This document shows positions 12,319-25,705 of a stretch of DNA of 64,000 nucleotides, piece after piece. Positions within the stretch are counted from its first letter, which is position 1. Each line of letters starts with the position of its first letter. Source of the DNA: Patagioenas fasciata (taxonomy: Eukaryota; Chordata; Aves; Columbiformes; Columbidae); contig NC_092520.1 in NCBI RefSeq assembly GCF_037038585.1, forward strand, positions 188,212,604 to 188,276,603. Direction: 5' to 3'. The position numbers and the translations under genes were made by a program. The notes under the pieces were generated by a model. The model did not search any database. It was not told the DNA's origin and saw only the letters and a program-made list of their open reading frames with translations.

Positions 12319-14723
12319 AGCAGATCTCCATTGAGTTTAAGGGAGTTCAGACAGCTAGCTCACAGGTGGACACACAAGTTTCTGGATCCCAAAACAAGTC
12401 CCAGCTCTTTAAAGGACTTGAAAACATGATATTATAGCTCTTCCTGAGCACAGTAGAGTTTCATTCTGTTCCAACCTGTTTCCACTAAGATCCAGCCCGG
12501 TCCCTGGCTTGGAAGAACAACTTAAATGCTGTATGTCAATCAGGGTATGCAATTGCTGTTCTTTATGTATGTGACAGGATATATTCTTTACTTGTGAGAT
12601 TCTATGCTGTTATTTTTTCCCTCAAGACCATGTTTTATTCAGTGCAGAAGCCTGACAGTACATGTGATAAAAGGGGAATTTCAAGCACGTAAGAAGAGGA
12701 CGCTGTATACCTGTTTTGAGATCTCCTTTCACAATTCTCATAAGATTTACAGAATCTTGTTCTGGAGTATTTATCATTTATCTTTGCCATTGTATTCCTC
12801 AATTATTACTTCTCTCTGCATCTCTTCACTTCTTATTTTTTGCAGGCAAGTGATTTTTTTTTTCACTTTTTGATCCTTATCCAGATCATTCTGCGAAACA
12901 CCTTGCATGTAGAAGCTAGATACCTCAGTCCAGCTAAAATATTATCAAAAACAGACAGGAAGGAACTGATCTGTGAGGCATTCTCAGACTACATCTAATG
13001 TGTTTAGAAATCACTGACTTCAATGAAAAATGCAAGTAGTCACATTGAGAGGAGTGAAGAAGACTCTAGAAGTGATTTCCTACATTAAGAAGTTACTACA
13101 GTGCTCCAAGAACTGTGAAACGAAGCTTTTGGGGACCTCCTCAGTCTGCTGAGGCTGAAACCTATCGTCCAAAATTTCCCAGGAGATTGCTCTAACCACA
13201 CCACAGTTTTTCATTCCGTGTCTTAAAACTAGGCCACAGCTCAGCCAGGAGTTCCTGATACAGAAAGAAAGTAACTGGTAGTTTGACCTCGTGGCCCACT
13301 GACAAACACTGTGAGAGGGAGGCGACAAGGTCCTGGAACCCTACTCAAGGGTCTGCTTATGCATCATGAATTAAAACATCAATGGAGAAAATGTACAACT
13401 GACTTGGGTAGCAGTGAAGATGCCACTGTGGCAACCAGGAAAACAAACCAGATCTTAGAAGCCTGGCTCCAGCCACTGTCCTTCCATCATTTCTAAATGC
13501 ATTTGGCTCCTACTCTAAAAGAACTTCAGTAGCTTCTGCTGTATTAGAATTATTTCATAGAATTTCTTTAATCCCTTTTTCAAGTAAATGAACACAAAGA
13601 CCTATAAATAGGTTTTAAATTACTGTCTCTATCACACAGAGTTGTGGAGGACATGAAATCTCCTGGGAGTTTGATCTGTGTTAATTAAATCTAAAAAAAA
13701 TCTCCATAAGGTCTAAAGCATGCTTAATGAATTAACATGGAGGCCCCGTTGAGCAAAAGCCTTTTAAACTCCAGTGAAACAAATCAACTCACATTTTATT
13801 ATCATCCACTTAACAAATTTAATCTGTCGCTTTATATCATGTGAAACCACAGTTTTTCATAAATGCTAATTAAAACCATTAAAAATGGAAATCTTCTTCT
13901 AAGGGGCTTATGCAAAGTATGAATATTGATGCAAAGAGATAGGCCTGTTTGTCCTTATGAATGAAAGATAGTACTTCTGCTATAAGAAACTGTACTTGAC
14001 AAATCTTCTGGGAGTAAGTATACATGCCTAAATAAATTTGAGACAGGGAGGGTCTTCAAAAAGCACCGCTTAAAGAAAAGTGGTACTGCCTTTTCACTGA
14101 CAGGGTACCAACAGCTTTGAGGAATGGCATCATGCTTGAACAGAAAAAGCTGGAGAAAGGAAAACAACCTAAAATTAAAAATAAAGCACCTCCTGATTTG
14201 AATCCTTAGAATCCATATATATTGAATTAAATTTTGTGATCATCTATAACTTGACCCTAGAATTATTAATGTGCAGGAATAGTGATGCTTATAGCAGAAC
14301 AGAGGAACTGAATCTGGTAGAAGGCTCAGAGCATCCAAGTGAGTAACGTTCCCAGCAAGTGGCAAGAAGGGAGGGAATTCACATGCACTAAATCCTTTCT
14401 TTAGCAACTGGTTTTACCCTGCCAAATTTTTTCCAAACATGCACTGAGGAGCGCATGCACAAGCTTGCTGCTGGATTTTCTACTGTTGGATCCTAAAGAG
14501 CGTGGTAGATTAGTAAGAAGAAACATTAGAAGTTCACAGTTTAAAAATCTGATTAAAGTCCATGTAAGCAGCCTTTAAATCTTGATTCCTCTACACATTT
14601 ATCTGACCTTTTCTACACAGAGCCAATCTACTATTTTTAACTCAAGCTCTTCAGACTAATTAATTTCCCAACGCTTCAGCATGAATCAGAAATAACATGA
14701 GAGCCTCCTACACAAAATGACAG

Positions 14724-14740
14724 AAAAAAAAAAAAAAAAA
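14724..14740. repeat. Poly-A run (17 A)
   Basis: Uninterrupted run of 17 A. No retroposed gene or SINE body is recognisable upstream of it. Confidence 0.85.
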
Positions 14741-15786
14741 CACAAAGGAAAACATCAGGAAAACATCTCATCCATTCCCCAGATCTACCGTGTGATGAAC
14801 TGTACCCACACCATGGATGTTCATTTAATACGATTTTTAAAAGATACAGTGGTAGAAATTCCTTTACAGAAAAAGACACACTTCTTTGTAGCAGCATGTG
14901 TAGGCCTTAGCATAAACTCATTTTTTACTATTAGCTGTTTACTACTACTTCCTAAATCAGAAATCCCTTACTTTTACTCTATTTTTTAATATATTTCACA
15001 TTATGTATTAAAGTATATGCACATACATAAATATTACATATATTATGTAGTAGTTATATTTATAAACTTTGTAACATGAAAATTGTCCCGGATATTTAAT
15101 TTTATTAAACAGGTATGCCTCGCTATCAGAAATGGCATTTTTTTAGAAGGTGCACATTATGATTTCAACACAGTGACTATTGTCTTTTAATCTCAGCTAC
15201 CCTAACTATCACGATTATCAGCAGACCTCCAAACAATATTATTCATCTATAAGCAACACTTTCTGTCTAACAAGAATTAACACATGCCACAACATAGAAT
15301 AAATAAGCTAAGTTTACCAAAGAGGGCTGGCACCTGTTACTCGTAAATGTGACGGTATTTTATTGAATTGAGGAAATTCAAGACAGCTCTGAGTCATTCT
15401 CACTCACATGATGTTAAAGTGCCTACACACAAAAAATAATATACACAACTTTTTACCCCAGAGACTTTATACCTCAAATGTCTTAGACTGATGCTTTCTC
15501 TCTAGTTTCACTTTTTGTCAACACAATGCTCTGAAAATGAAATTTTACCAACATGCAATTATATATTCAGACCTGTTTTGGGAGACATTCATTCATCTCA
15601 GCAATTCCAGCAGGGGATTTTTCCTCCATCGGGGGATTCTGTACATACTTTTGAGCCAGGATATAGTCTTTACTCTTTTTCCTAAAACTTTGTTAGAATG
15701 GGAAAAGCAAAAAATGAAGGATCACTACTGTGGTATCTGCGGTTACAAAAATAGCTTCCAATAGTGTGCCAGCACCAGGATGCTGA

Positions 15787-15809
15787 AAAAGTGACAGAAA
15801 GTCACTTTT
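15787..15809. repeat. Perfect short inverted repeat (9-bp stem)
   Basis: AAAAGTGAC (15787-15795) and GTCACTTTT (15801-15809) are exact reverse complements around AGAAA. A further GTCAC follows at 15811-15815, giving an alternative fold. Confidence 0.6.
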
Positions 15810-18399
15810 GTCACCTCTCTCTGATTCTGTGTCATAAACAGGTGAGAAACTTGAGGAGATATTGAAAATCGTAGCAGTAAAGCTGATGCATTTAGGAGGG
15901 GAGAAAATTGAGTCATTTCTGAAAAGTCAGTAACCGAGTTCTTTCTTATTTTTCAGTAGGACTGTTCAGAAGAGGGGGAAAGAAGAAAAAATTTAAAAAA
16001 AAAAGTGATCCATTTCCAAACTTAGAAATTTAACTATGAGCATATTGATTTTAAAAAGGCAATGGGATTATTTAGGCAAGAATAAGACAGTGATTTCTAA
16101 AATGGCAGAATGATGTGAAAGTGGCAAAATGAAAAAAAAAACCACAAGTTAATGCAAACATAGGCATTGCCCTTAAGCTCTAGTGAAAAAACAAAATTGG
16201 CATTAATTATTTCAGTTACTAACAAGGGCTCAGAGAGTGATATCTGATAAGTAAATAATTATTCTATTTGAGGTTAAAGCATCCACAGCACTGAAAAATC
16301 ATAATTGATTTCCACATTGGGTAGAAGGCGCATGCAACATACTCAAGACCCAGCAAAAAAAAAAAGCCAGAGAATTTTGTGAATGATTCAGCAAAATACA
16401 TAAAAACATAAAAAATACAGGAAAACGTGTATTCCAACAGAAAGCAGAATGACATCTGTATTCATGAAAACTGAGGGTAAAATGAAACCAAAGCAAAATG
16501 GTAACATTAAAATCTACTACATATAAGACTGAACTGTCTTGTGTATATTTTCATAGTTTATCGTGATACTATTTTATTGTGTAAGTCAGGCAGCAGCTTT
16601 GCATTTAATAAATACATTTTTTCCTCTATCTGTTGCTACTCCTTGTGTCTTTCACTTTTCTGTCCTGTCCATTTATTACATTATCACCCAAAAACCTTAG
16701 TCTTATTAAGAACCTGACATCTTATTTTTTATGTACTCTCGGATAAGTAGAGAGAACACAGAAACTTTCAGAGTTAGACAGCGGAAGCTAGAGGGAAAAG
16801 AATCACAAAAATCCCAAAACTATAATAAGTCATTTGGAGATGACATAGACACAACCTCATGGAATAAGCTACTGATAAAAATGTGGCCAAGATACAAGAC
16901 AGTAGTCCAGACAATAATAGTAAGGAAAAAACACCATTTTGGAATTCAAATACGTGAAATTGGAAGAGCTTTTTAAAGTTATGGCAAATTTTATTTTTAA
17001 ATTTGCTATTTAGCATCCAAATCTACCGTAACCTCTTCTCTCAATAAGAGGACAGTTTTTTTCAGGTAAATGCCCTCCTTCCTTCTTAGGCCATGAGGAC
17101 AAATTTCCTGATTATTGAGGGTAAACAGAGAAAAAGATGATTCATTATATTTTCCACCCAAAGCTGCTTTCAAAGTCATAGGGAGTCAGGCATCCTATAT
17201 TCTATACATCCTATATTGTATACACATATGTAGATGTATATATGTATTCTGTGTCTGAACACTAATATATTGCCTGTATGTGCCTACACAATTCCAGGTA
17301 CCCAAACAACATCAAAAGTTGGGTAACAGTGGACTCAGCGCTTACACAATGTTCACACACACAAAACAAGTGCATGGAGCACAACGTCTGTGCCGACTGC
17401 GCCTCTGGAGCTACAGTGCGCACATCTGGGAGCATCTCCTCTGGGGGAAGGCCAAGCCCTTGGACACAAGACAGATATTTCCTTCATGTAATCCACGTCC
17501 TCACTCCTAGACTCCAAGACACATTTCCACAGAAGAAACTAGTGGAGAAGCATAACTACATTTAAGATAAATCGAAAAATGGGCATGCATGGTCTTCTGT
17601 TTAGAAATCACATGATGTTGAAAGAATATAGATCCCCCTTTTTTTATATCTAAAAATACATAGTGACATTTGAAAGAAGGAAGTATAATCCAAATATAGA
17701 TGTGGGAGATTTTAGCATTGTCATCCTGTACTGCTAAAAACTATGCTAAAATAACTAAACACCCATAGTTCCATATACATAGAGCCATTACCATAAACTG
17801 AGCAATTACAGGACATTGTGTATTTTCCATGGTGTGATTTTTATGTCTTTGCTCATATTTTATAGTGCTTTACTTCTTGAGTAGCTCCTCTTATGTCAGC
17901 GGTAGCACCCATGCAATACAAATAAACATATTCTGATACTCTATATTTTATCATGTTTTTAAAATAAAAGTAAATACAAATACATCCTTCAATTTTTGTG
18001 GTTCTATTTTAGAAGATTTCATTCAAGGATAAGTAGAACAAAACAGCACTAATATATATTTTAGCAGAGTAAAATAATAAAATTATTGCTTTAAATCTTA
18101 GGTATGTCATGAAAAGATAATCGTCTGTGGCTGAATTGAGAAGCTAAGATTTTTCTATCAATTATGACCACTAATTGCAAAAACATGCTAAGTGCTTTGG
18201 AAAACATGAGGGAAGTGACTGCTGTTAGGAATTAGAAAACATCTTGGATTGATGAGAGCAATTCTAGCATTTTGTGATAAATTGCTGGACATGCCTATTT
18301 TTATATGACATCCAGTTCTACAGACACTTTGGGGGCAGTCACACTTCAAAAGCTTCTTGCCTCCATCAAATTTGCAGAATCTGAATGCCAGAATCATCT

Positions 18400-18431
18400 T
18401 GTGTGTGTGTGTGTTTCTCTTTTTTTTTTTT
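18400..18431. repeat. (TG)n microsatellite plus T run
   Basis: A TG dinucleotide repeat of about seven units at 18400-18414, then a run of 11 T at 18421-18431. Confidence 0.85.
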
Positions 18432-18954
18432 CTTTTAGTAATGGGCTTTAAATATAGACTGACCAAAGAACAGATAGAAAAATCAGACTTGGTTGCCTCC
18501 TCAGTGGCAGAGATTTGAAGCAACACACTGTCATTTTACTTTTTTCTCTCTCTTTCATCTAGCTTCCTTTTTCTTGGCTTGAGAAACCTCTGACAGTCTG
18601 TCAGGGAAGAGATTACTTTCCTGCTACTTTGCACCTAGGCCAGCTATTCCAATTAGAAAATAAAGTTCTGGATCTGTCACTGTGCCATTCTAAAACTTCT
18701 GACCAAAAGCAGCAAGGATGATGCAACTTTCTGTCCAGTGCCACTATACCTACTTCTTGCAATTGAGAGGTGAGAGGAAGTCAGTGTGCCGGAGTCTAAT
18801 TGAGTGTGAAATCATTAAATTACAACAGATTCTACGTCTTTCAAAATCCCACACCAGATTTGCTGCTCTGTCTTTCATCAAAAGTACAACAAAAAGCCAA
18901 GAGGAGAGGGGTCAAGGCTGGTAAACTACTTTTTCATGGCCACGCATTGAGTTT

Positions 18955-19225
18955 TACACGGCTAAAACTCTTTCCTCCGGAAAAACTCGACTGGAGGAGC
19001 GTGGCCCCAAGGAAGGCACCAGAGCTTGAACAGGACCAAGCCATAAACCATCACCCAGCTGTGGGACAGCTGTGACGGCAGGACAGGGACAGCCACAGGT
19101 CCCTGCCCTGTCACTCTGCCTCATGCCCTCCCCAGCATGTGGGGGATGCGCGGCTGGGGCGCGGACTGACCCAGGCCAGGGCAGCGCCAGCACCCACCAC
19201 CACCGAGTGCTGCACTTGCACACGC
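18955..19225. other. GC-richer island-like patch with hairpin
   Basis: About 270 bp that is clearly richer in G+C and CpG than its AT-rich flanks, with phrases such as 'gcgcggctggggcgcggac'. It contains an inverted repeat at 19079-19110. No exon, start codon context or splice pattern is convincing. It could be an orphan CpG patch, an enhancer or a decayed repeat. Confidence 0.45.
19079..19110. repeat. Inverted repeat, 12-bp arms (11/12)
   Basis: CAGGACAGGGAC (19079-19090) and GTCCCTGCCCTG (19099-19110) are reverse complementary except for one pair, with an 8-nt loop. Flanking GTGAC and GTCAC can extend the stem with a bulge. Confidence 0.6.
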
Positions 19226-22200
19226 TGCTGTGACAGTGATTTTCAGCAGCATACATCAAAATATCCTGCCAGTAACACCAGACCTGTGTCTGAACATCTT
19301 AGCACCCGCCTTGTAAAACCCTACAAGAGCCGTTAATAACATCAAGATACCCAGTATATCACATGCAAAATTTTACACATAATAATGAACTGCACAACAT
19401 TTTCATAAAACAAATAAGCACACTGGTATTAGTTGTTTCTTCTTCCCTTAACACATTCGTTTTCTCATTAAATTAGCACTTTAAACTATGATACAAAGCA
19501 TTTTATGGCAATTAAATGTCTTTTCCTGCTTGTCCAATACAATGACCCCCAAGCTGTTCAGAACATCTTTGGGCATGACTGTAATCCAAACACATAATTA
19601 AAAAACAATTTAGTTCTCAAAGCTTGCTGCAGTGAAGTTATGTCTTTTGATTTTTTTTAAACTAACTAATATATTTCTATCACTAGTATCTGCTTTCTTG
19701 TTTCTGTTTCCTGAAGAAATATTCTAAAAAATGTTACCTTCAGTAATGCTGCAGGCACATGATTTGCTGTAGTATTTTCTGTATTGGCTTTTCAGACACA
19801 GAACATGTTCTCTTTTAGTTCTAAATGAGCAACTGTATCTCCCCTTAGACAAGGTCATGCTATATAAACCAAAGTCGCTTCCTCTTTTTCGCAGAAAACT
19901 CATTTCCCATTTATTAAACAGAAATGTTAGCTGTGACTAATGTAAAATCGTAACTATTTTGAATACTGTCAGGCCTCTCAGAGAAATCCAAGGACGTTAA
20001 TTTAAAATTAGGAACAATAGGTATTTCTAAAATGCTGTTCCTCTAACACAATGCTACTAGAGGTCATGAAAAATAGTACAGTATCTTACAGCAAGTATTC
20101 TACACTGCACATGATAAAAAATAAAATACACATGTTTACACTAAATTATAGCAGTACTATCCAATAACAAAAGTTAAACTAGCTAAGCTAAAAAGAGCAC
20201 AACTGATTACTCTTTCCTTATAAAGGTCAACTGCATTTAGAAAAAAAAATATTTATGTAAAAATGTTAACATTATCTTAAATTATAGGTATGGGTTCTCT
20301 CCTTATTTACTTTAAGTGTTTCAGCAAATCAATAAGCAATTTGTGTGACATTTTGCAGATTATAATATTTTATAGATTTTTCACTAAAATTGTGAGTATA
20401 CTTAAAAAGCATTGTGATGGTTAGACTCAGAAAATAGCATGTGGCATTTAATTATTAATACTCTCGATACAAAACATATTCCCTGCTCTAAAAATAGCTC
20501 TGAATTCAATTTTACTTCTATTGCATTTGGTGTTGAAATGTATTTTTGTCTGTATGAGTTTTATATGTTTTTCTGACCAATTCAGGAGCTTTCAGGAAAT
20601 AAACTCTTTATGTCAAATTTGATTTCTTCATTAATGTTGCATTTACTGTACACGAAAATGGCATATCTGAGTGGAAAAAGTACTGTTGACTTCATGGAGG
20701 TTTACAAACTATATTTGACATTGAGGCATTCTTTTCCAAAGTTGTCATACATGTGGTTTTGACTTAAGCATGTTCAGTTTTTCCATAACAATTTTTTTTC
20801 CAGGCAAAATTTTCAGGACTTTTTTTGCCATTTTTAAAAATTTTAAGATGCACTTCAACATCTTCAAGAGGCAATCAGCTCTGGATATTTCTGAAGGACA
20901 TGGGCATCTTAGAAACACCACATGTAATATGATCAGGGCTAATTCATATCTGTGAAATATGTCATCATGTTAGAAAATTTCTGGATATGTAGGTGTAGGA
21001 GCCTACCATCTGCAGGTAATTCGTTATTCTTTGGAACCTCCAGCTTTATAACTTCTGAGCTTTCTAGTGCATGCTTGTAAGAAGTAACATATCTGCCCAG
21101 CAAACCCTCTGCTCAGGTGTTCCTACTCTTTCCCTAAATAAGAATCAACATTTAGGTTTTGACATTCCAAATACCTACCAGCAACTTCCAAATCCAAAGG
21201 CTAAGAGTACATAACCACAAAGATTAGCAACTCTCTTCTCACACTTGTTTTCTGAATTCTTTACTACAACCGGTTTGCTGCTATTACTGAGTTTTGGCAT
21301 TAAAATGCAAGTGAGCAATACACACACTGACAGTTTACAAAGTTTTCGTACTGTTGTCCATCAGGCCAAACCACAGCTCCTCCACTGGCCACCGAGGAGC
21401 CAGACTGGTACCCCATGAGTGCAGGGGAACCTGACGGGTTCCTCCCACCCCTGCTGAGAACACCCTGAAGGCCACATTCACATCTTAACATTAGACATAA
21501 CAAAATCTGACCAAACATGGGTTATTAACCCTCAGGATGTCATTTCAGTTGATTTCCACCCACACTACCCTTCTCTGTACTCCCACGTTTTCATTATATT
21601 GCTTCATCTGAAATTCCCTGACTCGACACCCTCCTCCCCACCCACGCACGCAGATGCTGCACCCCAACATGCCATTTGGTTTGCACACTCTTGTGAAAGA
21701 ACTTTAGGGGAAAGTATCCCACCTAAAAAAAAATCTCCCTTTTCCATAGTTTAACCTCACTACAAGGAAATCCTCATACTCTAAAAGCTGTTGTGGGAAG
21801 CTGAATAGTGACAGCGGATGGCAGAAACTGATAAGTCACTATTAATTGGGCTTAATTAATTTCTTCTTTGTAATTGATCTATCTATTCTTTGTATCCAAT
21901 CCTTCATTCAGCATCAGTAGCAAAATCTCCTAAGCCTTTAGAGATGAACCAAACCTTCTAGACTGTAATATTGCATATAGTTTGCTGTTATAGTCATTCT
22001 AGAGCATCCTCTAAGAGCCAAAGCTTCTGAGCACTTTGTGTCTTTCTCCAGAATTTTTGATTGTCTAGACAGTCATGCTGAAATAGGAAAAAGGAAATAT
22101 TACTGGCATTTTAGTTATTTTCTATTTTGTTATAGGAAGCTCTTCTATGCTTCCCTACTATATTTACGGGTTACTTCCTTTTTATTCAATATGACTAACT

Positions 22201-24174
22201 TCTAAACTGATAAAAACCCAGTTCTTGTTAGAAACTCCCAGAAGGTGCTATTGTGGCAGATGCTGGAGATTAACTGCTGAGTCATTGTGTCATCTGATCA
22301 CACCAAAAACAACTTATAAATTCATGGATTTATATCAAAATTAAATCAAAGTCACTAGGTGGTAGTAAAATTCTTTATTCTGAATCTATATTCGTAGATA
22401 ACTACTACAAGGCACTCAGGATTAAGAAAAGTTATCACAGACCCCTACAGTGGAGCAGCAGGTGCAGCAGGACAGAGGGTCTGAGCTTCATACTCATCAC
22501 GCAGTGGGACTGCATGTACCCGTCACCCTGGAACACTCTTTATGCTAGAAAATAGTGTTTCTTACTTCAGAAGAAATAAAAGTCTAAACACATAGCTTCA
22601 ACTGACAGTCTGCAATGTAGAAAACAAACATAAGTGATGTAACATTTTTTGATGCTGATTTCATTAGTGATCTATGGAGAGATTCATTTATTTTTAGAAG
22701 AAAATCAGGTGCATGATAATGACATTAAATAGGAAGATGGAAATAAATAAAAGAAAAGCAATATAATTACCAAGACAAGCAGATGACCAAGGTATTGATG
22801 GCCTCTGTCCCTCACAAAATACCTGTAAGAACACAAAACTCCATACAGACACTGCAGGCTGGGCACCACCACAGGCTGTGTCTTCAGGAGAGGTACAGGT
22901 AGAGGGGAACCCACAGTGGGGGCACTCCCCCAGAACCTACTAGTGATTCCCTAGTTAGGGAATGGAGAGGCAGGAATATAACCTGCGATCACTGGGCACT
23001 GCCAGTAGCACCCATCAGCCCACACTGATTATATGTTTGCCTTAGGCAAACTACTTGTCCCACTTTCTCCATCAAAGATGAAAACCTAATCTCACCAACA
23101 AAATTCCAAGTTAGATGTCCAGTATAGGTTGCCTTGTCCAATATATCCCCCACATGTACCCCTTCTTTAAAAGGATGGCTATGTACCCTTCCCCCTGTAC
23201 TCTCCATTCATTGCCTGCTATCTGAATGCACAAATTATCCAAGTCTAGGAGAAGGAGGAACCAAGATATTAAGGGAAGAATTAGTCATTTTGCACTCAGG
23301 CAATTCTATCTTTGGTCATGTATTAGCAAGGAAATGCTTAATGACAAATTATAAATTTTGTCACAAATAAAGAGTTCTTTTTCTCTGTGGTAAATAACTG
23401 CATGTCACGTGAGAACAGGAACAATAATTATTTCTTTAAAGTCAAAAGGAGAGATCATTGTTGTCCTGGTTTGGCATGCAATTTTATTAATGAGAATTAT
23501 CATATGACATACATACTTTAAAATACCCTGGGGAAATTTAAAAAAAAGGTTCCTACAATTCATACACCTGAAATATAGCTGCAAACAAAACACCTTCCTT
23601 TAAACAAGTAGCCAGGTAAAGACATCGGAGAGCATTAGATAGAAGAATATACTTTTCTAAGTAGCTTGAGGTCCATGATCCTTTCACCTCTCTTGGCGTA
23701 TTTAATATGGGCCTTACTCAATGTGAGCTTGGCAGCTTTGCCCCAGCAACAGCAGCCTCTACTGCTTCCCACCACCACTGTCCTCAACTGGCACAATTGG
23801 CTGCGACGAAGATGGTACAAAAATGCTGAGCCTCTTCTTCACTGCAAACGGCAGGATCGATCAAGCTTAGGGTTCTGGCTTCAGCGAGAAGCTCACACAA
23901 ACAGCAAGGTGGTAGGTAGGGAAAGATATTTCAGAAGAAATCATTGCTGTAGCGTGCATTGGTCCAAGCACCATCAGCAGGCACCTCCAGCCCGCAGTCA
24001 GCCACTAGAGGGAACACGTACATGCCGGAATTATTAACACAGGAAAAACAGTTTTGCATTCTCTGGTTTATATTCATTTTAGAATTATTTTATCAAAATT
24101 GTCACCTACATACTGTTTCTGAAATGTGCACTACTGAGCCATTTCAAGTCAGACAAAGTACAACATTAAGGTTT

Positions 24175-24195
24175 AAGTGAAAGTGAAAGTGAAAT
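24175..24195 (+). promoter_or_regulatory. Triple AAGTGA: ISRE/IRF-like motif
   Basis: Three perfect head-to-tail copies of AAGTGA (24175-24192) followed by AAT. They create two overlapping GAAANNGAAA cores, the pattern bound by interferon regulatory factors. The motif match is visible. Function is inference, since it lies about 19 kb upstream of TES with no promoter nearby. Confidence 0.35.
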
Positions 24196-25684
24196 TTTTC
24201 GAAGGGAAAAGCTGTTCCCTGCAATTCAACTTTTTGCAACTCAGTCTGCCCTATTTTCTTTCAGATTTGCAGAAAAGCCCAAAAATATCACTGAGCTGTT
24301 TGAGAATAAAACTGAATGAGAACTTTTCAAGAAAAATAGCCTGACAGAAAACACTGTCTCACTAAAGAATTCTTTTTTACAGAAATGAAAATTATATTTA
24401 AATCCAATAAATTCCCAATTTCAAATTCCATGGAATTTGCAGGCAGAGTAAAAGTGTGAATTGCAATACCAGAGAAGCAGTTCTGCCCTGTTATCTGGCT
24501 TTCCTGCATCACAGGTGAGTGACAGAACCAAGAAGCTCTTGAATAATACTAAGTTGGTCTATTTTTCAGAACCTGTTTTAGTTTGCATTAAAAAAATGAG
24601 AAAACTTATTGAAGCAGGATTTTTTCCTTTCTTTGTGATGTGAATGCACTAACTAGAGGCATATTTACTATTCTGGAAGCTCTTTCTCCAATGAATTTGT
24701 GAAGACACTGGTTTATTCTAAGACAACACAGGACTTGTTAAGGTCAGAAACTTCTGTATAACAGAAAATCTTTGCCCCATTCAGAGCCACACTTCCTCAT
24801 AGCTTTCCCCCCAAAAATATCACATTTGTTTTGTTCTATTTTCTTTGATGGGCAGCATGCTTACAGATGTACAAGAATTCAAATTCTGTTTGTAGTTGAT
24901 CTTTCATCCTTTGTAATTATAAAGATCAGAATTATAAGTCTGAGCTTGTCTGACTTACGAGTTCACCTGGACCAGTTACTTATGGAAAACTGTTATTATT
25001 TAATATGAGTATTTGCTTTTAAAATAAAAAAACCTTTACACAATCTTGAGCCCTTGCCAGTGGGAAGAGTATTGCCCATGTACAGCACCCCAGAGTACAC
25101 GGCAAGAAAAGTATATCTTCTGTAGATAAAAAAGAAAACTCCTTCAGCTATCAACAGACAAGGCGACCAATGTAAAGCAGTCTAGCATGTAGAGACTTAA
25201 ATGTCTCTCATCCAGACTGTTAACGGGGGTTTAAAAGTAGTAATTTAAGATCTTAAAAGAATTTCCACTAAATAATGAATAGACAAAAAAAATAGCAAAA
25301 AATATACATAAGTTGCAATTAATAAAATATAAAAATGTGTATTTGGGGTGGGGTGTTAATACCTACTGAGAAGACTGACATTTAAAGCACCAAATAATGC
25401 AATTAATTAAGTTTAAAATAGGGAACGGCTTTTTACTAAAACGCAATTAAAAATTAAAATTAAAAATACAGACTAAGGGCAGGCTAGGCTCTCATAGGAT
25501 CATCTATACACTAAGGGAAATAATTTTAAGAATTCTTCATAATAGCATTGCTTTACTTTTAGGAGAAAAATACTCCACAAGCCCATAAGGTGGCAGCAAA
25601 CTCCTTTCTAGTTGAGAGCTGAAACTTCCTGTCCTCTGGTTTGCACAAAGGTGATGGTTTGGACCACCACCCATCGTCCAGTTA

Positions 25685-25705
25685 ACACACACACACACAC
25701 ACACA
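25685..25705. repeat. (AC)n microsatellite
   Basis: About ten uninterrupted AC dinucleotides followed by G and an A-rich AAAATAAAATA-type stretch. Likely polymorphic in length. Confidence 0.9.

Larger units (their letters stand above)
12325..18950. other. Intergenic DNA, AT-rich, no gene seen
   Basis: No exon, RNA gene or classifiable transposon. It has a poly-A run at 14724-14740, a hairpin at 15787-15809, a very AT-rich stretch near 14985-15080, a TG repeat with adjacent T run at 18400-18431, and short frames without family resemblance. Confidence 0.6.
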
